Part shown: positions 38,106-47,422 of the stretch, one piece after another
Layout of the letters: each line of letters starts with the position of its first letter
Position numbering within the stretch: position 1 is the first letter of the stretch
Assembly: GCF_001038625.1 (NCBI RefSeq)
Contig: NZ_CP011803.1
Coordinates: 372,001-436,000 of the forward strand
Direction: 5' to 3'
Origin: Clostridium carboxidivorans P7
GTDB taxonomy: Bacteria > Bacillota > Clostridia > Clostridiales > Clostridiaceae
DNA length: 64,000 nucleotides
The notes under the pieces: generated by a model
Told to the model about the DNA's origin: nothing
The model's input: only the letters and a program-made list of their open reading frames with translations
Databases searched by the model: none
Position numbers and translations under genes: made by a program

Positions 38106-38489
38106 ATGAATTATGATTCTTGTATTAAAAAATCTATTGAATATATTGAACACAATTTAAATAGAAAAATTGAGCTCAAAGATATTGCACAAAGGGTTTT
38201 TTTATCAAAATACCATTTCCACAGAGTTTTTCATGCTGCTGTTGGAAAACCTGTGGCTGAATATATAAGAAACAGAAGACTTGCAAAGGCAGCAGATGAA
38301 TTGCTAAGTACAGACCATAAAATTGTGAATATAGCTTTAAAATATCAGTTTAGTTCTCAGGAGTCATTTACAAAGGCTTTTAAAAGAATTTATGGAATAC
38401 CTCCTAGAGAATTTAGAAAGAACGGAAATAATGTAACTATGATTAAATCAAGAAAGAAAGTTGTACATTCACTTTCTATGGCAGCTTAA
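38106..38489 (+). CDS. AraC-type DNA-binding protein without effector domain
   Basis: The 127-residue protein is almost entirely the two-HTH AraC domain (IELKDIAQRVFLSKYHFHRVFHAAVGKPVAEYIRNRRL and IVNIALKYQFSSQESFTKAFKRIYGIPPREFRK). It lacks the usual sensor domain, like MarA/SoxS. A basic tail (KSRKKVVHSLSMAA) follows. GGAGG lies 11 bases before the ATG. It is 83 bases upstream of clpP on the same strand, and whether they are cotranscribed is uncertain. Confidence 0.85.
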   Translation: MNYDSCIKKSIEYIEHNLNRKIELKDIAQRVFLSKYHFHRVFHAAVGKPVAEYIRNRRLAKAADELLSTDHKIVNIALKYQFSSQESFTKAFKRIYGIPPREFRKNGNNVTMIKSRKKVVHSLSMAA

Positions 38490-38572
38490 TATTTTTGAGT
38501 TTTCAACTATGGTAATACAAAGGTAAATGGGTATATTGGGAAAAATAGTGATTTTAGAAAAGGGTGATGTTA

Positions 38573-39157
38573 ATGAGTTATGTACCTGTGGTTATTGAAC
38601 ACACAAATTCAGGAGAGCGTTCTTACGATATCTATTCAAGATTGCTTAAAGATAGAATAATCATGTTAAATGGTGAGGTAACAGATGCAAGTGCAAGTGT
38701 AATTGTAGCGCAACTTTTGTTCCTTGAAGCAAATAATCCTGATGAAGATATTCATTTCTATATAAATAGTCCAGGAGGTTCTATTACAGCTGGAATGGCA
38801 ATATATGATACAATGCAGTATATTAAATCAGATGTTTCTACAATATGTGTAGGTATGGCTGCAAGTATGGGGTCATTTCTTTTAGCAGCAGGTGAACCTG
38901 GAAAAAGGTATGCACTCCCAAATAGTGAAATACTAATACATCAACCATCAGTATATGGAGGTTTTCAAGGACAGGCTACTGATATAAAAATTCATACAGA
39001 TTGGCTGCTTAAAACTAAGAAAAAAATGAATAAAATATACAGTGAAAAAACAGGCAAGCCTATTGAACAAATAGAAAAGGATATGGAAAGAGATTATTTT
39101 ATGAGTGCTAAGGAAGCTGTAGAATATGGATTAGTGGATAAAATTCTTTCAAAATAG
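38573..39157 (+). CDS. clpP: ATP-dependent Clp protease proteolytic subunit
   Basis: The 194-residue protein has the full catalytic triad: Ser98 in GMAASMGS, His123 in [10 protein letters not shown] and Asp174 in ERDYFMSA. It starts at the ATG 8 bases after AGGG. It forms the barrel protease that degrades substrates fed by ClpX, ClpA or ClpC ATPases. No clpX or tig gene is beside it, unlike the usual tig-clpP-clpX operon. It is therefore likely an additional, solitary clpP paralogue or a rearranged locus. Confidence 0.93.
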   Translation: MSYVPVVIEHTNSGERSYDIYSRLLKDRIIMLNGEVTDASASVIVAQLLFLEANNPDEDIHFYINSPGGSITAGMAIYDTMQYIKSDVSTICVGMAASMGSFLLAAGEPGKRYALPNSEILIHQPSVYGGFQGQATDIKIHTDWLLKTKKKMNKIYSEKTGKPIEQIEKDMERDYFMSAKEAVEYGLVDKILSK

Positions 39158-39250
39158 ACTTAGTTTTTCTATTTAATATAGAGTTGTAATAATTATTTTA
39201 GAATTGCACAAACTATATCTAGCCTTCATTGTACAAATTATCTTACATGA

Positions 39251-39286
39251 ATAAGACCTGTGCCTATTATGGTGCAGGTCTTGTTT
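39251..39286. terminator. Terminator between clpP and the nitroreductase gene
   Basis: Stem AAGACCTG..GCC / GGTGCAGGTCTT with an internal mismatch, followed by TGTTTT. The flanking genes converge here. Confidence 0.7.
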
Positions 39287-39290
39287 TGAT

Positions 39291-39854
39291 TTAAAACCAT
39301 TCTGTAATTTCTTGCAATGGCTTTCGTGGTCGTGGGTATGGTGATTGATCGGGATATCCTATAGCTACGGCTGCCATAAGCTCATCTTTACGATCTAACC
39401 ATGAGCATATTTCTTTATCACAATAAAAAATATCACAAATCCACAGAGCGCCTAATTTAAAATCCTGTGCTGCCAAAAGAAGTGTTTGTATAGATGCACC
39501 TATTGATTGAGTATCAGTAAGTAATCTATGATGATTATAGTCTTCTTCAAAATTAGAAAATGTATTGAATACTAAAACTACTGCCGATGCTTCATTAATT
39601 GAATTGGTACTTAATTCAAAACTTCCAATAGATTTGTTTTGGTTCTTATATAAGTTTGATACATTTCTCATAATATTTACTAGCTCGTTTTTCTTCTTAT
39701 TTTGGAGAACAACAAATCTCCATGGCTGACGATTTTTACCTGAAGGTGCTTTGCTTGATAATTCCAGTAAATTTTCAAGTGTTTCTTTTGGTATTATTTT
39801 ATTTTGAAACTTTCTTATACTTCTTCGTTCTTCTATTGCCTTTATTGTATCCAT
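39291..39854 (-). CDS. Nitroreductase-family flavoprotein
   Basis: The 187-residue protein has the FMN-binding N-terminus AIEERRSIRKF and SSKAPSGKNRQPWRFVV, a middle SIGASIQTLLLAAQDFKLGALWICD and a C-terminal VAIGYPDQSPYPRPRKPLQEITEWF. These are characteristic of NADH/NADPH-dependent nitro- and quinone-type reductases. AGGAGG lies 7 bases before the ATG at 39854; a longer frame to 39896 has no ribosome site. The natural substrate is unknown. Confidence 0.88.
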   Translation of the reverse strand: MDTIKAIEERRSIRKFQNKIIPKETLENLLELSSKAPSGKNRQPWRFVVLQNKKKNELVNIMRNVSNLYKNQNKSIGSFELSTNSINEASAVVLVFNTFSNFEEDYNHHRLLTDTQSIGASIQTLLLAAQDFKLGALWICDIFYCDKEICSWLDRKDELMAAVAIGYPDQSPYPRPRKPLQEITEWF

Positions 39855-39917
39855 AGCAATCCTCCTGTAAGTGACTATTATAAGATATATTAACATATTC
39901 TATAATTTCCTACAAAA

Positions 39918-39963
39918 TAAAAAAATCTATATGGGGTATATGAAACCCCATATAGATTTTTTT
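39918..39963. terminator. Strong hairpin downstream of the M24 peptidase gene
   Basis: 17-bp stem AAAAAATCTATATGGGG / CCCCATATAGATTTTTT with an 8-9 base loop and A and T tracts on both sides. It terminates the minus-strand peptidase gene just after its stop at 39962. Confidence 0.85.
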
Positions 39964-41038
39964 ATTCTACTACAATTAAATCTTTTGTATAATGATTTAA
40001 AACTTCGCAGCCGTCTTCTGTTACTATTACAAGATCTTCGATACGAACTCCTACATCTCCAGGTAGGTATATTCCAGGTTCGATTGAGAATATTTGACCT
40101 GGTTGAACTCTATCTGTGTTTGAAGAAGATACATCACCAAAGTCATGACATTCAATGCCGATTGAATGTCCTAATCTATGAGTAAAGTATTTTCCGTATC
40201 CTTTTTCAGTTATGTAATCTCTAGCTGCTGCATCTATATCACAAAATCTGACACCTGCTTTAACTTTATCTATACCTCTTTTATTTGCTTCAAGTACAAT
40301 GTTATATATTTCTTTACTGTGCTCTGAAACAGATTTGTAGAATACAGTTCTTGTCATATCAGAACAATATGAGTTTTTCTTACAACCAATATCAATTACA
40401 ACACTGTCTCCTGGTTTAACTGTGGAGTTATCCATTACATGATGAGGATCTGCAGCATTTGCTCCATAACCTACTATAGGATCGAAAGAATGTCCTTCAG
40501 CACCAAGCTCTTCCCATATACCAGAAAGAAGTTGTCCCATCTTTTTTTCAGAATGTTTTTCAGGAACAAGCTTAATCATCTTGTCTACTGCAATATCATT
40601 TAATTTTGAAGCCTGTCTCATTAATTCTTTTTCATCTTCATCCTTGCACATTCTTACCATGTCAACAATTTCAGATCCATTTACAAATGCGCTTCCGCAT
40701 TTAAGCTCCATTAAGCTTAAAAGAAATTTTGAAGGCCAGTTTTTATCAATACCCATAGGTTTATCTTTTTCAACATGTTTTGCTAGAATTTGTACTGGGT
40801 TTTCAGTATCATTAAACCATATCATCTCTGTTCCTAAATCTTCAGTTATTGGAAATAGTTCATTAATAAATAATTTGTTTTTTCCATTTAGATTTAAGTA
40901 AAGTACAAGCATTCTTTCACCAGGAAGAATCCACTTTCCTGTAAGATAGAAAATACTAGCAGGATCAGATACTATCATCTGAGGCAGCTTTCTCTCTTCC
41001 ATAATTTTTAAAACTTTTTTTAATCTTTCCTGTATCAT
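39962..41038 (-). CDS. M24 metallopeptidase, Xaa-Pro dipeptidase type
   Basis: The 358-residue protein has a creatinase-like N-terminal domain (1-130) and a pita-bread M24 domain. The metal ligands are visible in [19 protein letters not shown] (two Asp), [13 protein letters not shown] (His), SIEPGIY (Glu) and GVRIEDLV (Glu). It splits dipeptides or peptides with Pro in the second position. AGGAGGG precedes the ATG. Its promoter-leader is nearly duplicated before the thioredoxin-fold gene at 60153. It diverges from an XRE-cupin regulator gene, which may control it. Confidence 0.9.
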   Translation of the reverse strand: MIQERLKKVLKIMEERKLPQMIVSDPASIFYLTGKWILPGERMLVLYLNLNGKNKLFINELFPITEDLGTEMIWFNDTENPVQILAKHVEKDKPMGIDKNWPSKFLLSLMELKCGSAFVNGSEIVDMVRMCKDEDEKELMRQASKLNDIAVDKMIKLVPEKHSEKKMGQLLSGIWEELGAEGHSFDPIVGYGANAADPHHVMDNSTVKPGDSVVIDIGCKKNSYCSDMTRTVFYKSVSEHSKEIYNIVLEANKRGIDKVKAGVRFCDIDAAARDYITEKGYGKYFTHRLGHSIGIECHDFGDVSSSNTDRVQPGQIFSIEPGIYLPGDVGVRIEDLVIVTEDGCEVLNHYTKDLIVVE

Positions 41039-41150
41039 GAAAAATTCCCTCCTAAAAATAATATACTTTTAGCCACTTGCGGAATTCCGTAAGCATTAAA
41101 TTAGTCTAACTTTTTAGTTGTTAGACGTTTATATTTTACCACACTATGAA
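41039..41150 (-). promoter_or_regulatory. Structured promoter-leader of the M24 gene (copy A)
   Basis: Read on the minus strand the region holds AAAATATAAA, then an inverted repeat GTCTAAC...GTTAGAC (41102-41126), then the near-palindrome CTTGCGGAATTCCGTAAG (41076-41093 on plus), then AGGAGGG and the ATG. The same order and most of the same bases occur upstream of 60153. It could be an operator pair for the divergent XRE-cupin protein or a cis-acting RNA; I do not recognise a known riboswitch. Confidence 0.6.
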
Positions 41151-41373
41151 ATAATAAATGTTATCACAATAAAAATAAGCCACAGTGAGGATAATAAACA
41201 TGCTTTATTTAGTAAATTCTATTTTTTGAAATATTTACTTGATTTAAAATTCAAAATGTTGAATTGTTTTCGTTTTCATGTTATTATATTATCATAATTA
41301 TTACAGTATGTACATAATTAATTTTAGTTATACTGTAATCAAGCGTTTAGAATGTAATATTTGGAGGAAAATA

Positions 41374-41919
41374 ATGATAAATGAAATAGCACAAAAAATA
41401 CGTGATTTACGAAAAGAAAAAAATCTTACTTTAAAAGATTTAAGCAATGAAACGGGCCTATCAATAAGTTTTTTGTCTCAGGTTGAAAATAATTCTTCAT
41501 CCCTTGCAATAACTTCTTTAAAAAAGATTTCAGATGCATTAGGTGTTAATATAAATTACTTTTTCGAGATTCCAGAAGTGAATAATTTTTTAGTTAAATC
41601 AGAAGATGAGAAACCTTTTAAAATAGAAGGTTCTAATTCAGAGTTTATAAGATTAAGTGGAGAGTTTCCAAACCGAAAGCTGGAAGCTATGATCACAACA
41701 ATTCCACCAGAACAAATACATGGGAGTAACTTCAGTCATCCTGGAGAAGAATTTGTTTATGTGCTTGAGGGGACTCTTACTGTAGTAATTGATGAAAACG
41801 AGTATTATGTTAAGGCAGGAGATTCAATACATTATCCTTCAACTTCTAATCATGGATGGATTAATCCATCTAAACAAAGTGTGAAAATTCTTACTGTGCT
41901 AACACCATTAATTTTTTAA
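41374..41919 (+). CDS. XRE-cupin transcription regulator
   Basis: The 181-residue protein has an N-terminal HTH_XRE (IRDLRKEKNLTLKDLSNETGLSISFLSQVENNSSSLAI) and a C-terminal cupin_2 barrel (HPGEEFVYVLEGTLTVVIDENEYYVKAGDSIHYPSTSNHGW). Such proteins usually sense a small metabolite and control a nearby catabolic gene. TTGGAGG lies before the ATG at 41374; the frame extends upstream but has no ribosome site there. It lies between two M24 peptidase genes and a peptide permease gene, so peptide or amino-acid regulation is likely. Confidence 0.88.
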   Translation: MINEIAQKIRDLRKEKNLTLKDLSNETGLSISFLSQVENNSSSLAITSLKKISDALGVNINYFFEIPEVNNFLVKSEDEKPFKIEGSNSEFIRLSGEFPNRKLEAMITTIPPEQIHGSNFSHPGEEFVYVLEGTLTVVIDENEYYVKAGDSIHYPSTSNHGWINPSKQSVKILTVLTPLIF

Positions 41920-41936
41920 AAATTTGCTATTCTTTG

Positions 41937-41988
41937 AAAAGCAATTCTATTTTCTATTACAATGTAGAAAATATCAAATTGCTTTTCT
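41937..41988 (+). terminator. Long hairpin between regulator and peptidase genes
   Basis: Outer stem GAAAAGCAATT / AATTGCTTTTC and inner stem ATTTTCTA.. / ..TAGAAAAT with the loop around CTATTACAATG. It ends in TTTTCT. It lies just after the XRE-cupin stop and likely terminates or attenuates transcription. Confidence 0.6.
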
Positions 41989-42018
41989 AAAAATAAATTA
42001 TGAAAGAGATGAACAAAT

Positions 42019-43818
42019 ATGAGTGAAGGTGTAAAGAAAATAATTTCAAAACTGAGAGAAATTATGGAACAGAAGGGCTTGGATGCTTATGTTATTCCAT
42101 CCTCAGACAATCATCAAAGTGAATATGTAGGAGAATTCTTTAAGGCAATAGCTTATGTAACAGGATTTACAGGAGAGGCAGCTACAGCAGTTATTATGAA
42201 AAATGAAGCTGGACTTTGGACAGATGGAAGATTTTTTCTACAAGCTGAGTATCAACTTAAAGGTAGTGGGATTAAGCTTTTCAAAATGGGAAACCCAGGT
42301 GTACCTACTGTGTTGGAATATTTAGAAAATCAAATTCCATGTAATGGAAAGCTCGGATTTGATGGACGTCTCATGTCTATGCAAGAAGGAGGAGAGTTTG
42401 TTCAGAGACTTGCACGTAAGAGCGTGGTAGTTGAATACGACCATGACCTTGTTGACAAAGTGTGGGAGGGCCGTCCTAAATTGGCAAATGAACCTGTTTT
42501 TCTTCTTGAAGAAAAGTATTCTGGTGAAAGTACAGCATCCAAACTATGCAGGGTAAGGAAGGTTATGAAAGAATCAGGCGCAAATCATCATGTTATCACA
42601 ACTTTAGATGATATCGCATGGTTACTCAATATTCGAGGCAGTGATGTCTTATACTCACCGCTAATACTTTGTTATGCAGTTGTTTCCATGGAAAAGGTAG
42701 ACTTGTTCATTGAAGAAAGTCGACTTGATGCTAAAGTAAAGGAAGCTTTAGCTAAGGATGGTGTAGTATTAAAACCTTACAATGACATTTATGAATATGT
42801 TAAGAGTTTTAAAGATGAAGATGTAGTAATGATTGACCCAGAACGTGTCAATTATGCACTGTATAAAGATATTCCAGTTCACACCAGAAAAGTAGAAAGG
42901 GACAATCCTACTGTATTGTTTAAGGCCATGAAAAATTCTGTGGAACTTGCTAATATTGAAAACGCTCACATAAAGGATGGAGTTGCCTTTACAAAGTTGA
43001 TGTACTGGCTAAAAACAAATGTGGGAAAAACAAAAATAACAGAAATTACTGTCTCTGAAAAACTAGAAGAACTAAGAAAACTTCAAGATGGTTACTTGTG
43101 GCAAAGCTTTGCTCCAATTTGTGCTTTTAAGGAGCATGCAGCTATGATGCATTATTCTTCTACACCTGAAACAGATGTGGAACTTGAAAAAGGTTACTTT
43201 TTCTTAATGGATACTGGTGGAAACTATTTTGAAGGCTCAACGGATATCACTAGAACAATAGCTCTTGGAGAAGTGAGCGAAGAGCTTAAGCATCACTTTA
43301 CAGCTGTGGCTAGAGCTATGATGAATTTGGCACGTGCTAAATTTTTATATGGATGCAAAGGCTATAACCTGGATGTGTTAGCTAGGGAACCTATGTGGAA
43401 TCTTGATATTGATTATAAATGTGGAACTGGTCATGGTGTCGGTTATTTGTTAAATGTTCATGAAGGACCTACTGGTTTCAGGTGGTATATAGTACCATCA
43501 AAGCATGAAACACACATATTTGAGGAAGGCATGGTCATAACTGATGAGCCTGGAATTTATATAGATGGATCACATGGTATACGTTTAGAAAATGAACTTA
43601 TTGTTAGAAAAGGTGTTGAAAATGAATTCGGTCAATTTATGTACTTTGATGCTGTAACTTATGCTCCAATCGATTTGGATGCCATAGATACAGAGGATCT
43701 TAGCCGTGATGAGAAACTGTATTTAAACAGTTATCATAAACTTGTGTACCAGAAATTAGCTGATCACTTAAGTGATGCAGAACGTGAATGGCTAAAATTG
43801 TATACAAGAAAAATTTAA
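42019..43818 (+). CDS. Xaa-Pro aminopeptidase (M24B, long form)
   Basis: The 599-residue protein has two creatinase-like N-terminal domains, an M24B catalytic domain and a C-terminal extension, like eukaryotic-type cytosolic aminopeptidase P. Metal and catalytic residues lie in FLMDTGGNYFEGSTDITRT, CGTGHGVGYLLNVHEGP, TDEPGIY and GIRLENEL. It removes the N-terminal residue before Pro. AAGAGATG precedes the ATG. Its last 30 bases overlap an open frame of the permease gene, whose true start lies 27 bases after the stop, so the two form an operon for Pro-containing peptides. Confidence 0.92.
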   Translation: MSEGVKKIISKLREIMEQKGLDAYVIPSSDNHQSEYVGEFFKAIAYVTGFTGEAATAVIMKNEAGLWTDGRFFLQAEYQLKGSGIKLFKMGNPGVPTVLEYLENQIPCNGKLGFDGRLMSMQEGGEFVQRLARKSVVVEYDHDLVDKVWEGRPKLANEPVFLLEEKYSGESTASKLCRVRKVMKESGANHHVITTLDDIAWLLNIRGSDVLYSPLILCYAVVSMEKVDLFIEESRLDAKVKEALAKDGVVLKPYNDIYEYVKSFKDEDVVMIDPERVNYALYKDIPVHTRKVERDNPTVLFKAMKNSVELANIENAHIKDGVAFTKLMYWLKTNVGKTKITEITVSEKLEELRKLQDGYLWQSFAPICAFKEHAAMMHYSSTPETDVELEKGYFFLMDTGGNYFEGSTDITRTIALGEVSEELKHHFTAVARAMMNLARAKFLYGCKGYNLDVLAREPMWNLDIDYKCGTGHGVGYLLNVHEGPTGFRWYIVPSKHETHIFEEGMVITDEPGIYIDGSHGIRLENELIVRKGVENEFGQFMYFDAVTYAPIDLDAIDTEDLSRDEKLYLNSYHKLVYQKLADHLSDAEREWLKLYTRKI

Positions 43819-43844
43819 AAAAGTTAGATTTGGAGGGGGAAATT

Positions 43845-45230
43845 ATGAGTGAAATGACATTAGAAAACAAACGACCTTTTGGTTTTTACGTTTGTTGTAT
43901 CGCGTTCTTGTTTGAAAGGATGGCTTATTATGCTGCCAAGTATCTTATATTTGTTTTTGTTGCTGCTACAGTGGTAACAGGTGGATTGGGCCTTACAAAA
44001 GTTGAAGCTGCACTTATTCAATCAAATCTTGTTGCTTTTACCTATCTTGCACCTGTTATTGGTGGATTTATTTGTGACAGATACATTGGTGCAAGATATT
44101 GTATTCCAGTTGGATTGCTTTTGATGGCTGGTGGATACATAATGGGTGGAACTGCAACAAATGTTGTAGCAATGTATATAATGGTAACACTTGTAGCTAT
44201 TGGTACAGGCCTTTTTAAAGGAAATGTTTCTGCAATTAATGGATCCTTATTTAAAGATGAATCACAACTGGATTCAGCATTTTCAGTTCAGTATTCTTTT
44301 GTTAATGTAGGAGCTTTTATAGGAACCACAGCAGTAGGCATTCTTGTAGCTAGTACTTTTGCACATGGTGGTGTTCAGGGTTTTAGACCTGCATTTAAAT
44401 TATGTGGTATTATTTGTGTTATTGATGCTATATGGTTCTTATTTGGTATGAAGTTCCTTGGCGATGCAGGAAAAAAACCATTCAAAGCTGGTAAGCATAT
44501 TGAAAAGAAGGCTGAAACTGAAGTTAAGCCTCTTACAAGAGTTGAGAGAAGAAAGGTATTCGCTATTATACTAGTGTCTATATTTTCAATTGTATTTTGG
44601 ATTTTTTGGTATTTAACTTATTTAGCTGTTTATGATTATGGTGGTCAATTTGTTAACATGAATGTAGGTGGATTTGCAGTGCCACTTTCATGGTTTGATT
44701 CATTAAATTCCTTTGTATGTATTGCCTTAGGACCAGTTTTGGCTGTATTATGGTTTAAATTGTCTAAGAGACCTCAAGGCGATATAAGCTTGTTTAAAAA
44801 ATTAGCTATGGGTCTTAGTTTCCTTGGATTGGCCTTTTTAATGCTTGTAGGAGCAGAACTTTCAAGAGGTGTAGGTGCATCAGCTGCATCAAAGGCAAGC
44901 ATTGTTTGGATCATTGCATTTGGAGCATTACTTAGTATGGGGGAAATGCTTTTCTCACCACTTGGTAACTCTTTTGTTACTAAATACGCACCAAATAAGA
45001 TGTATTCAGTGCTTATGGGGGTTTGGATTTTTGCTACTTTCATTGCTGGTAAATCTTATGGATACTTGTATGCATTTGCTTCAAAATTTCCAATAATGCA
45101 AGCCTATATTGTAATACCAGTTATTTTGTTCATTTGTGGAGCACTACTGTTTTTATTTGATAAGAAACTTGTAAGGTTGCTTGAAGATGAAGATCCTGAT
45201 AAAAAAGCTAGTGCTGATGTATCTGCGTAG
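43845..45230 (+). CDS. POT/PTR-family proton-coupled oligopeptide transporter
   Basis: The 461-residue protein has about 12-14 TM segments. TM1 contains CCIAFLFERMAYY, the E-x-x-E-R/FERxxYY motif of POT carriers (here with Phe before ER), and VGLFKGNVSA-type residues are in TM4-5 (GTGLFKGNVSAINGSLF). It imports di- and tripeptides with protons. GGAGGGGG lies directly before the ATG at 43845. It is cotranscribed with the aminopeptidase P gene, giving uptake followed by cleavage. Confidence 0.9.
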   Translation: MSEMTLENKRPFGFYVCCIAFLFERMAYYAAKYLIFVFVAATVVTGGLGLTKVEAALIQSNLVAFTYLAPVIGGFICDRYIGARYCIPVGLLLMAGGYIMGGTATNVVAMYIMVTLVAIGTGLFKGNVSAINGSLFKDESQLDSAFSVQYSFVNVGAFIGTTAVGILVASTFAHGGVQGFRPAFKLCGIICVIDAIWFLFGMKFLGDAGKKPFKAGKHIEKKAETEVKPLTRVERRKVFAIILVSIFSIVFWIFWYLTYLAVYDYGGQFVNMNVGGFAVPLSWFDSLNSFVCIALGPVLAVLWFKLSKRPQGDISLFKKLAMGLSFLGLAFLMLVGAELSRGVGASAASKASIVWIIAFGALLSMGEMLFSPLGNSFVTKYAPNKMYSVLMGVWIFATFIAGKSYGYLYAFASKFPIMQAYIVIPVILFICGALLFLFDKKLVRLLEDEDPDKKASADVSA

Positions 45231-45249
45231 TAGTTTTTATCTTTAAAAT

Positions 45250-45290
45250 AAAAAAGATGTCTTCTGTTAATTTACAGAGGTCATCTTTTT
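45250..45290 (+). terminator. Rho-independent terminator
   Basis: Stem AAAAAGATGtCTTCTGT / ACAGAGgtCATCTTTTT with small internal loop, then TTTTTG. Confidence 0.75.
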
Positions 45291-45368
45291 GTTTTAAATA
45301 AAAACATGCTATAATAAATTGTTGACAGTTTAAATTGATAATATTTGAATTTGTGGAAGGAGAGATAT

Positions 45369-47138
45369 ATGATTCTTTGCACTTTAGTAGGTAATCCTAA
45401 TGTTGGACAAGAGATTGTATTTAATAAAATAGCAAGAGTTGAAAAGAATTCTGATGAGGAAGGAAGTTCAAAAATTGAGAAGCAGGAAGGATTTATAGAC
45501 AACACAACTAAAATAGTAGCCTTTCCAGGGATATATTCCATGGATACAGATTCAAAGCTTGAAAAAATATTTAATGATTATATAAGTAATAATAAAGTGG
45601 ATTTAATAATAAATGTGGTAAATGCTCTTAATTTGGAAAGAAATCTTTATCTTACTATGCAGCTGAAAAAGTTGAATATACCTATGGTTGTAGTTTTAAA
45701 TAAGATGGATAAAGCAGAAAAAAGTGGATTATATATAGACTGTGAAAAATTATCTGAAATTTTAGGTTCCAAAATTATACCAATGAATAATATAAATGAT
45801 AAAGAGGTAAAAAAATTAAAAAATTACATAAAAAAAGATAAATTTACAGTTTCTAAAAAAATGGACGATAACACAAATAATGAAAAAGAAATTTATGCTT
45901 ATATAGAAAAGGTTATTAATTTAGTTGCTGTAAAAAAAGTAAAAAATCCAATTAGTGGTACAGAAAAAATTGATAGATTCGTTTTAAATAAATACTTGGC
46001 ATATCCTATATTTATAGCTATTATATATTTAATTTTTAAATTGGTTTTTTCATGGATAGGAACACCTTTGTCTGAAGTATTTAGAAGTACACTTTTTAAT
46101 TATGCAATACCATTTTTAAATAAGCTTTTACAAAATCAAAGTCCGTGGTTTAAATCACTTTTAGTTGATGGAGTTGTATCTGGAATCAGCTCAGTTTTAG
46201 TATTTTTACCTGTAATACTTACACTTTTTGCATTACTTTCTTTATTGGAAGACAGTGGATATATGAGTAGGGCAGCTTTTTTAATGGATAAAATTATGAG
46301 CTTAGCAGGAGTATCTGGTAAATCATTTATTCCTATGATTATAGGTTTTGGTTGTTCTGTTCCAGCACTTATGGCTGCAAAAAATATTGAAAGTAAAAGA
46401 GAAAGAATAATTACAGCATTAGTTATACCTTTTATGTCCTGTAATGCAAAACTTCCAGTGTATATGCTTTTTGCAACTATATTTTTTCCAGGAAAAGAAA
46501 TTGTAATTTTAGGTTTAATGTATATTACAGGTATATTGATGGCATTTTTCTATAGCTTTGTGTTTAAGCTAATATTCAAGGAAAAAGAATATGAACCTTA
46601 TATGGAAGAATTGCCTCACTATATTATGCCTGATTTAAAACTACTTTTAATGCACACGTGGGAAAAAGGAAAAGGCTTTTTAAAGAAAATAGGGACTATA
46701 ATTTTTTCTATGTCCATTGTAACCTGGGTATTGTCTAACTTTAACTTCAGTGGTATGGTAAATATAAATTATAGCTTTCTTGCATCAGTTGGAAAATTTA
46801 TATCACCAATTTTTAATCCACTAGGCTTTGGAAATTGGCAGAATTCAGTTTCTCTTCTTACAGGGCTTATGGGGAAGGAAGTTATAGCAGGAACCTTAGG
46901 AGTTCTATATGGTGGAAATTTACCTTCGGTTATTCCACATCAGTTTAATTTAGCATCAGCCTTAAGTTTTTTGATTTTTGTATTGTTATATACTCCTTGT
47001 GCATCTAGTATAATAACGATAAAAAAAGAGTTTGGAATGAAGCTCACTTTAGTTTCTATAGTGTATCAGTTTGCTACTGCATGGATAATTTCATTTTTAT
47101 TTTTTCATATGGGAATGAGGTATTTTTATGGATTATAG
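45369..47138 (+). CDS. feoB: FeoB-like Fe2+ transporter with degenerate G domain
   Basis: The protein has 589 residues. The C-terminal membrane part is FeoB: LLEDSGYMSRAAFLMDKIM, GFGCSVPALMAAK, MSCNAKLPVY and GLMGKEVIAGTLGVLYG. The N-terminal G domain is eroded. G1 reads GNPNVGQE (residues 8-15), where active FeoB has GxxxxGK[S/T], so the essential Lys and Ser/Thr are missing. G3 reads AFPG instead of DxPG. G4 (NKMD) is kept. GTP hydrolysis as in normal FeoB is therefore doubtful. AAGGAGAG precedes the ATG. No feoA lies upstream. The downstream small Cys-rich gene overlaps by 11 bases. Confidence 0.85.
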   Translation: MILCTLVGNPNVGQEIVFNKIARVEKNSDEEGSSKIEKQEGFIDNTTKIVAFPGIYSMDTDSKLEKIFNDYISNNKVDLIINVVNALNLERNLYLTMQLKKLNIPMVVVLNKMDKAEKSGLYIDCEKLSEILGSKIIPMNNINDKEVKKLKNYIKKDKFTVSKKMDDNTNNEKEIYAYIEKVINLVAVKKVKNPISGTEKIDRFVLNKYLAYPIFIAIIYLIFKLVFSWIGTPLSEVFRSTLFNYAIPFLNKLLQNQSPWFKSLLVDGVVSGISSVLVFLPVILTLFALLSLLEDSGYMSRAAFLMDKIMSLAGVSGKSFIPMIIGFGCSVPALMAAKNIESKRERIITALVIPFMSCNAKLPVYMLFATIFFPGKEIVILGLMYITGILMAFFYSFVFKLIFKEKEYEPYMEELPHYIMPDLKLLLMHTWEKGKGFLKKIGTIIFSMSIVTWVLSNFNFSGMVNINYSFLASVGKFISPIFNPLGFGNWQNSVSLLTGLMGKEVIAGTLGVLYGGNLPSVIPHQFNLASALSFLIFVLLYTPCASSIITIKKEFGMKLTLVSIVYQFATAWIISFLFFHMGMRYFYGL

Positions 47139-47313
47139 AAAAATAATGGAGTTTATTATTGCTGGAATTATAATTGTTTTAGCTATATATATATTATGTA
47201 AAAATGTAAAGAACCGAAATGATAAATGCAGTGGCTGTGGAAGCTGCTCCAAAATGTGCCCTTATTATGAAAGTAAAAAAACTATTGAGGAAAATAAGAA
47301 AAAAACACGTTAA
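47128..47313 (+). CDS. FeoB-associated Cys-rich membrane protein
   Basis: The 61-residue protein has one N-terminal TM helix (FIIAGIIIVLAIYIL), then a short Cys-rich segment CSGCGSCSKMC and a basic tail. This is the layout of the small FeoB-associated (FeoC-like) proteins that follow feoB in many Firmicutes. The Cys may bind Fe2+ or an Fe-S cluster. The overlap with feoB indicates translational coupling. Confidence 0.8.
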   Translation: MDYRKIMEFIIAGIIIVLAIYILCKNVKNRNDKCSGCGSCSKMCPYYESKKTIEENKKKTR

Positions 47314-47422
47314 GAAATATTAAGTTAACGTACAATTACTTTTCCAAAGTGTCAATTTTCACTGAGGTGAAGTTTACACGATTTGAAGACAATAATTCTT
47401 GATATTTTTGGGGGAGATGTAG

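Noticed and set aside
39871..40185. 104-codon plus-strand frame
   Set aside because: It runs antisense through the 3' end of the M24 peptidase gene and its terminator, with no start signal.
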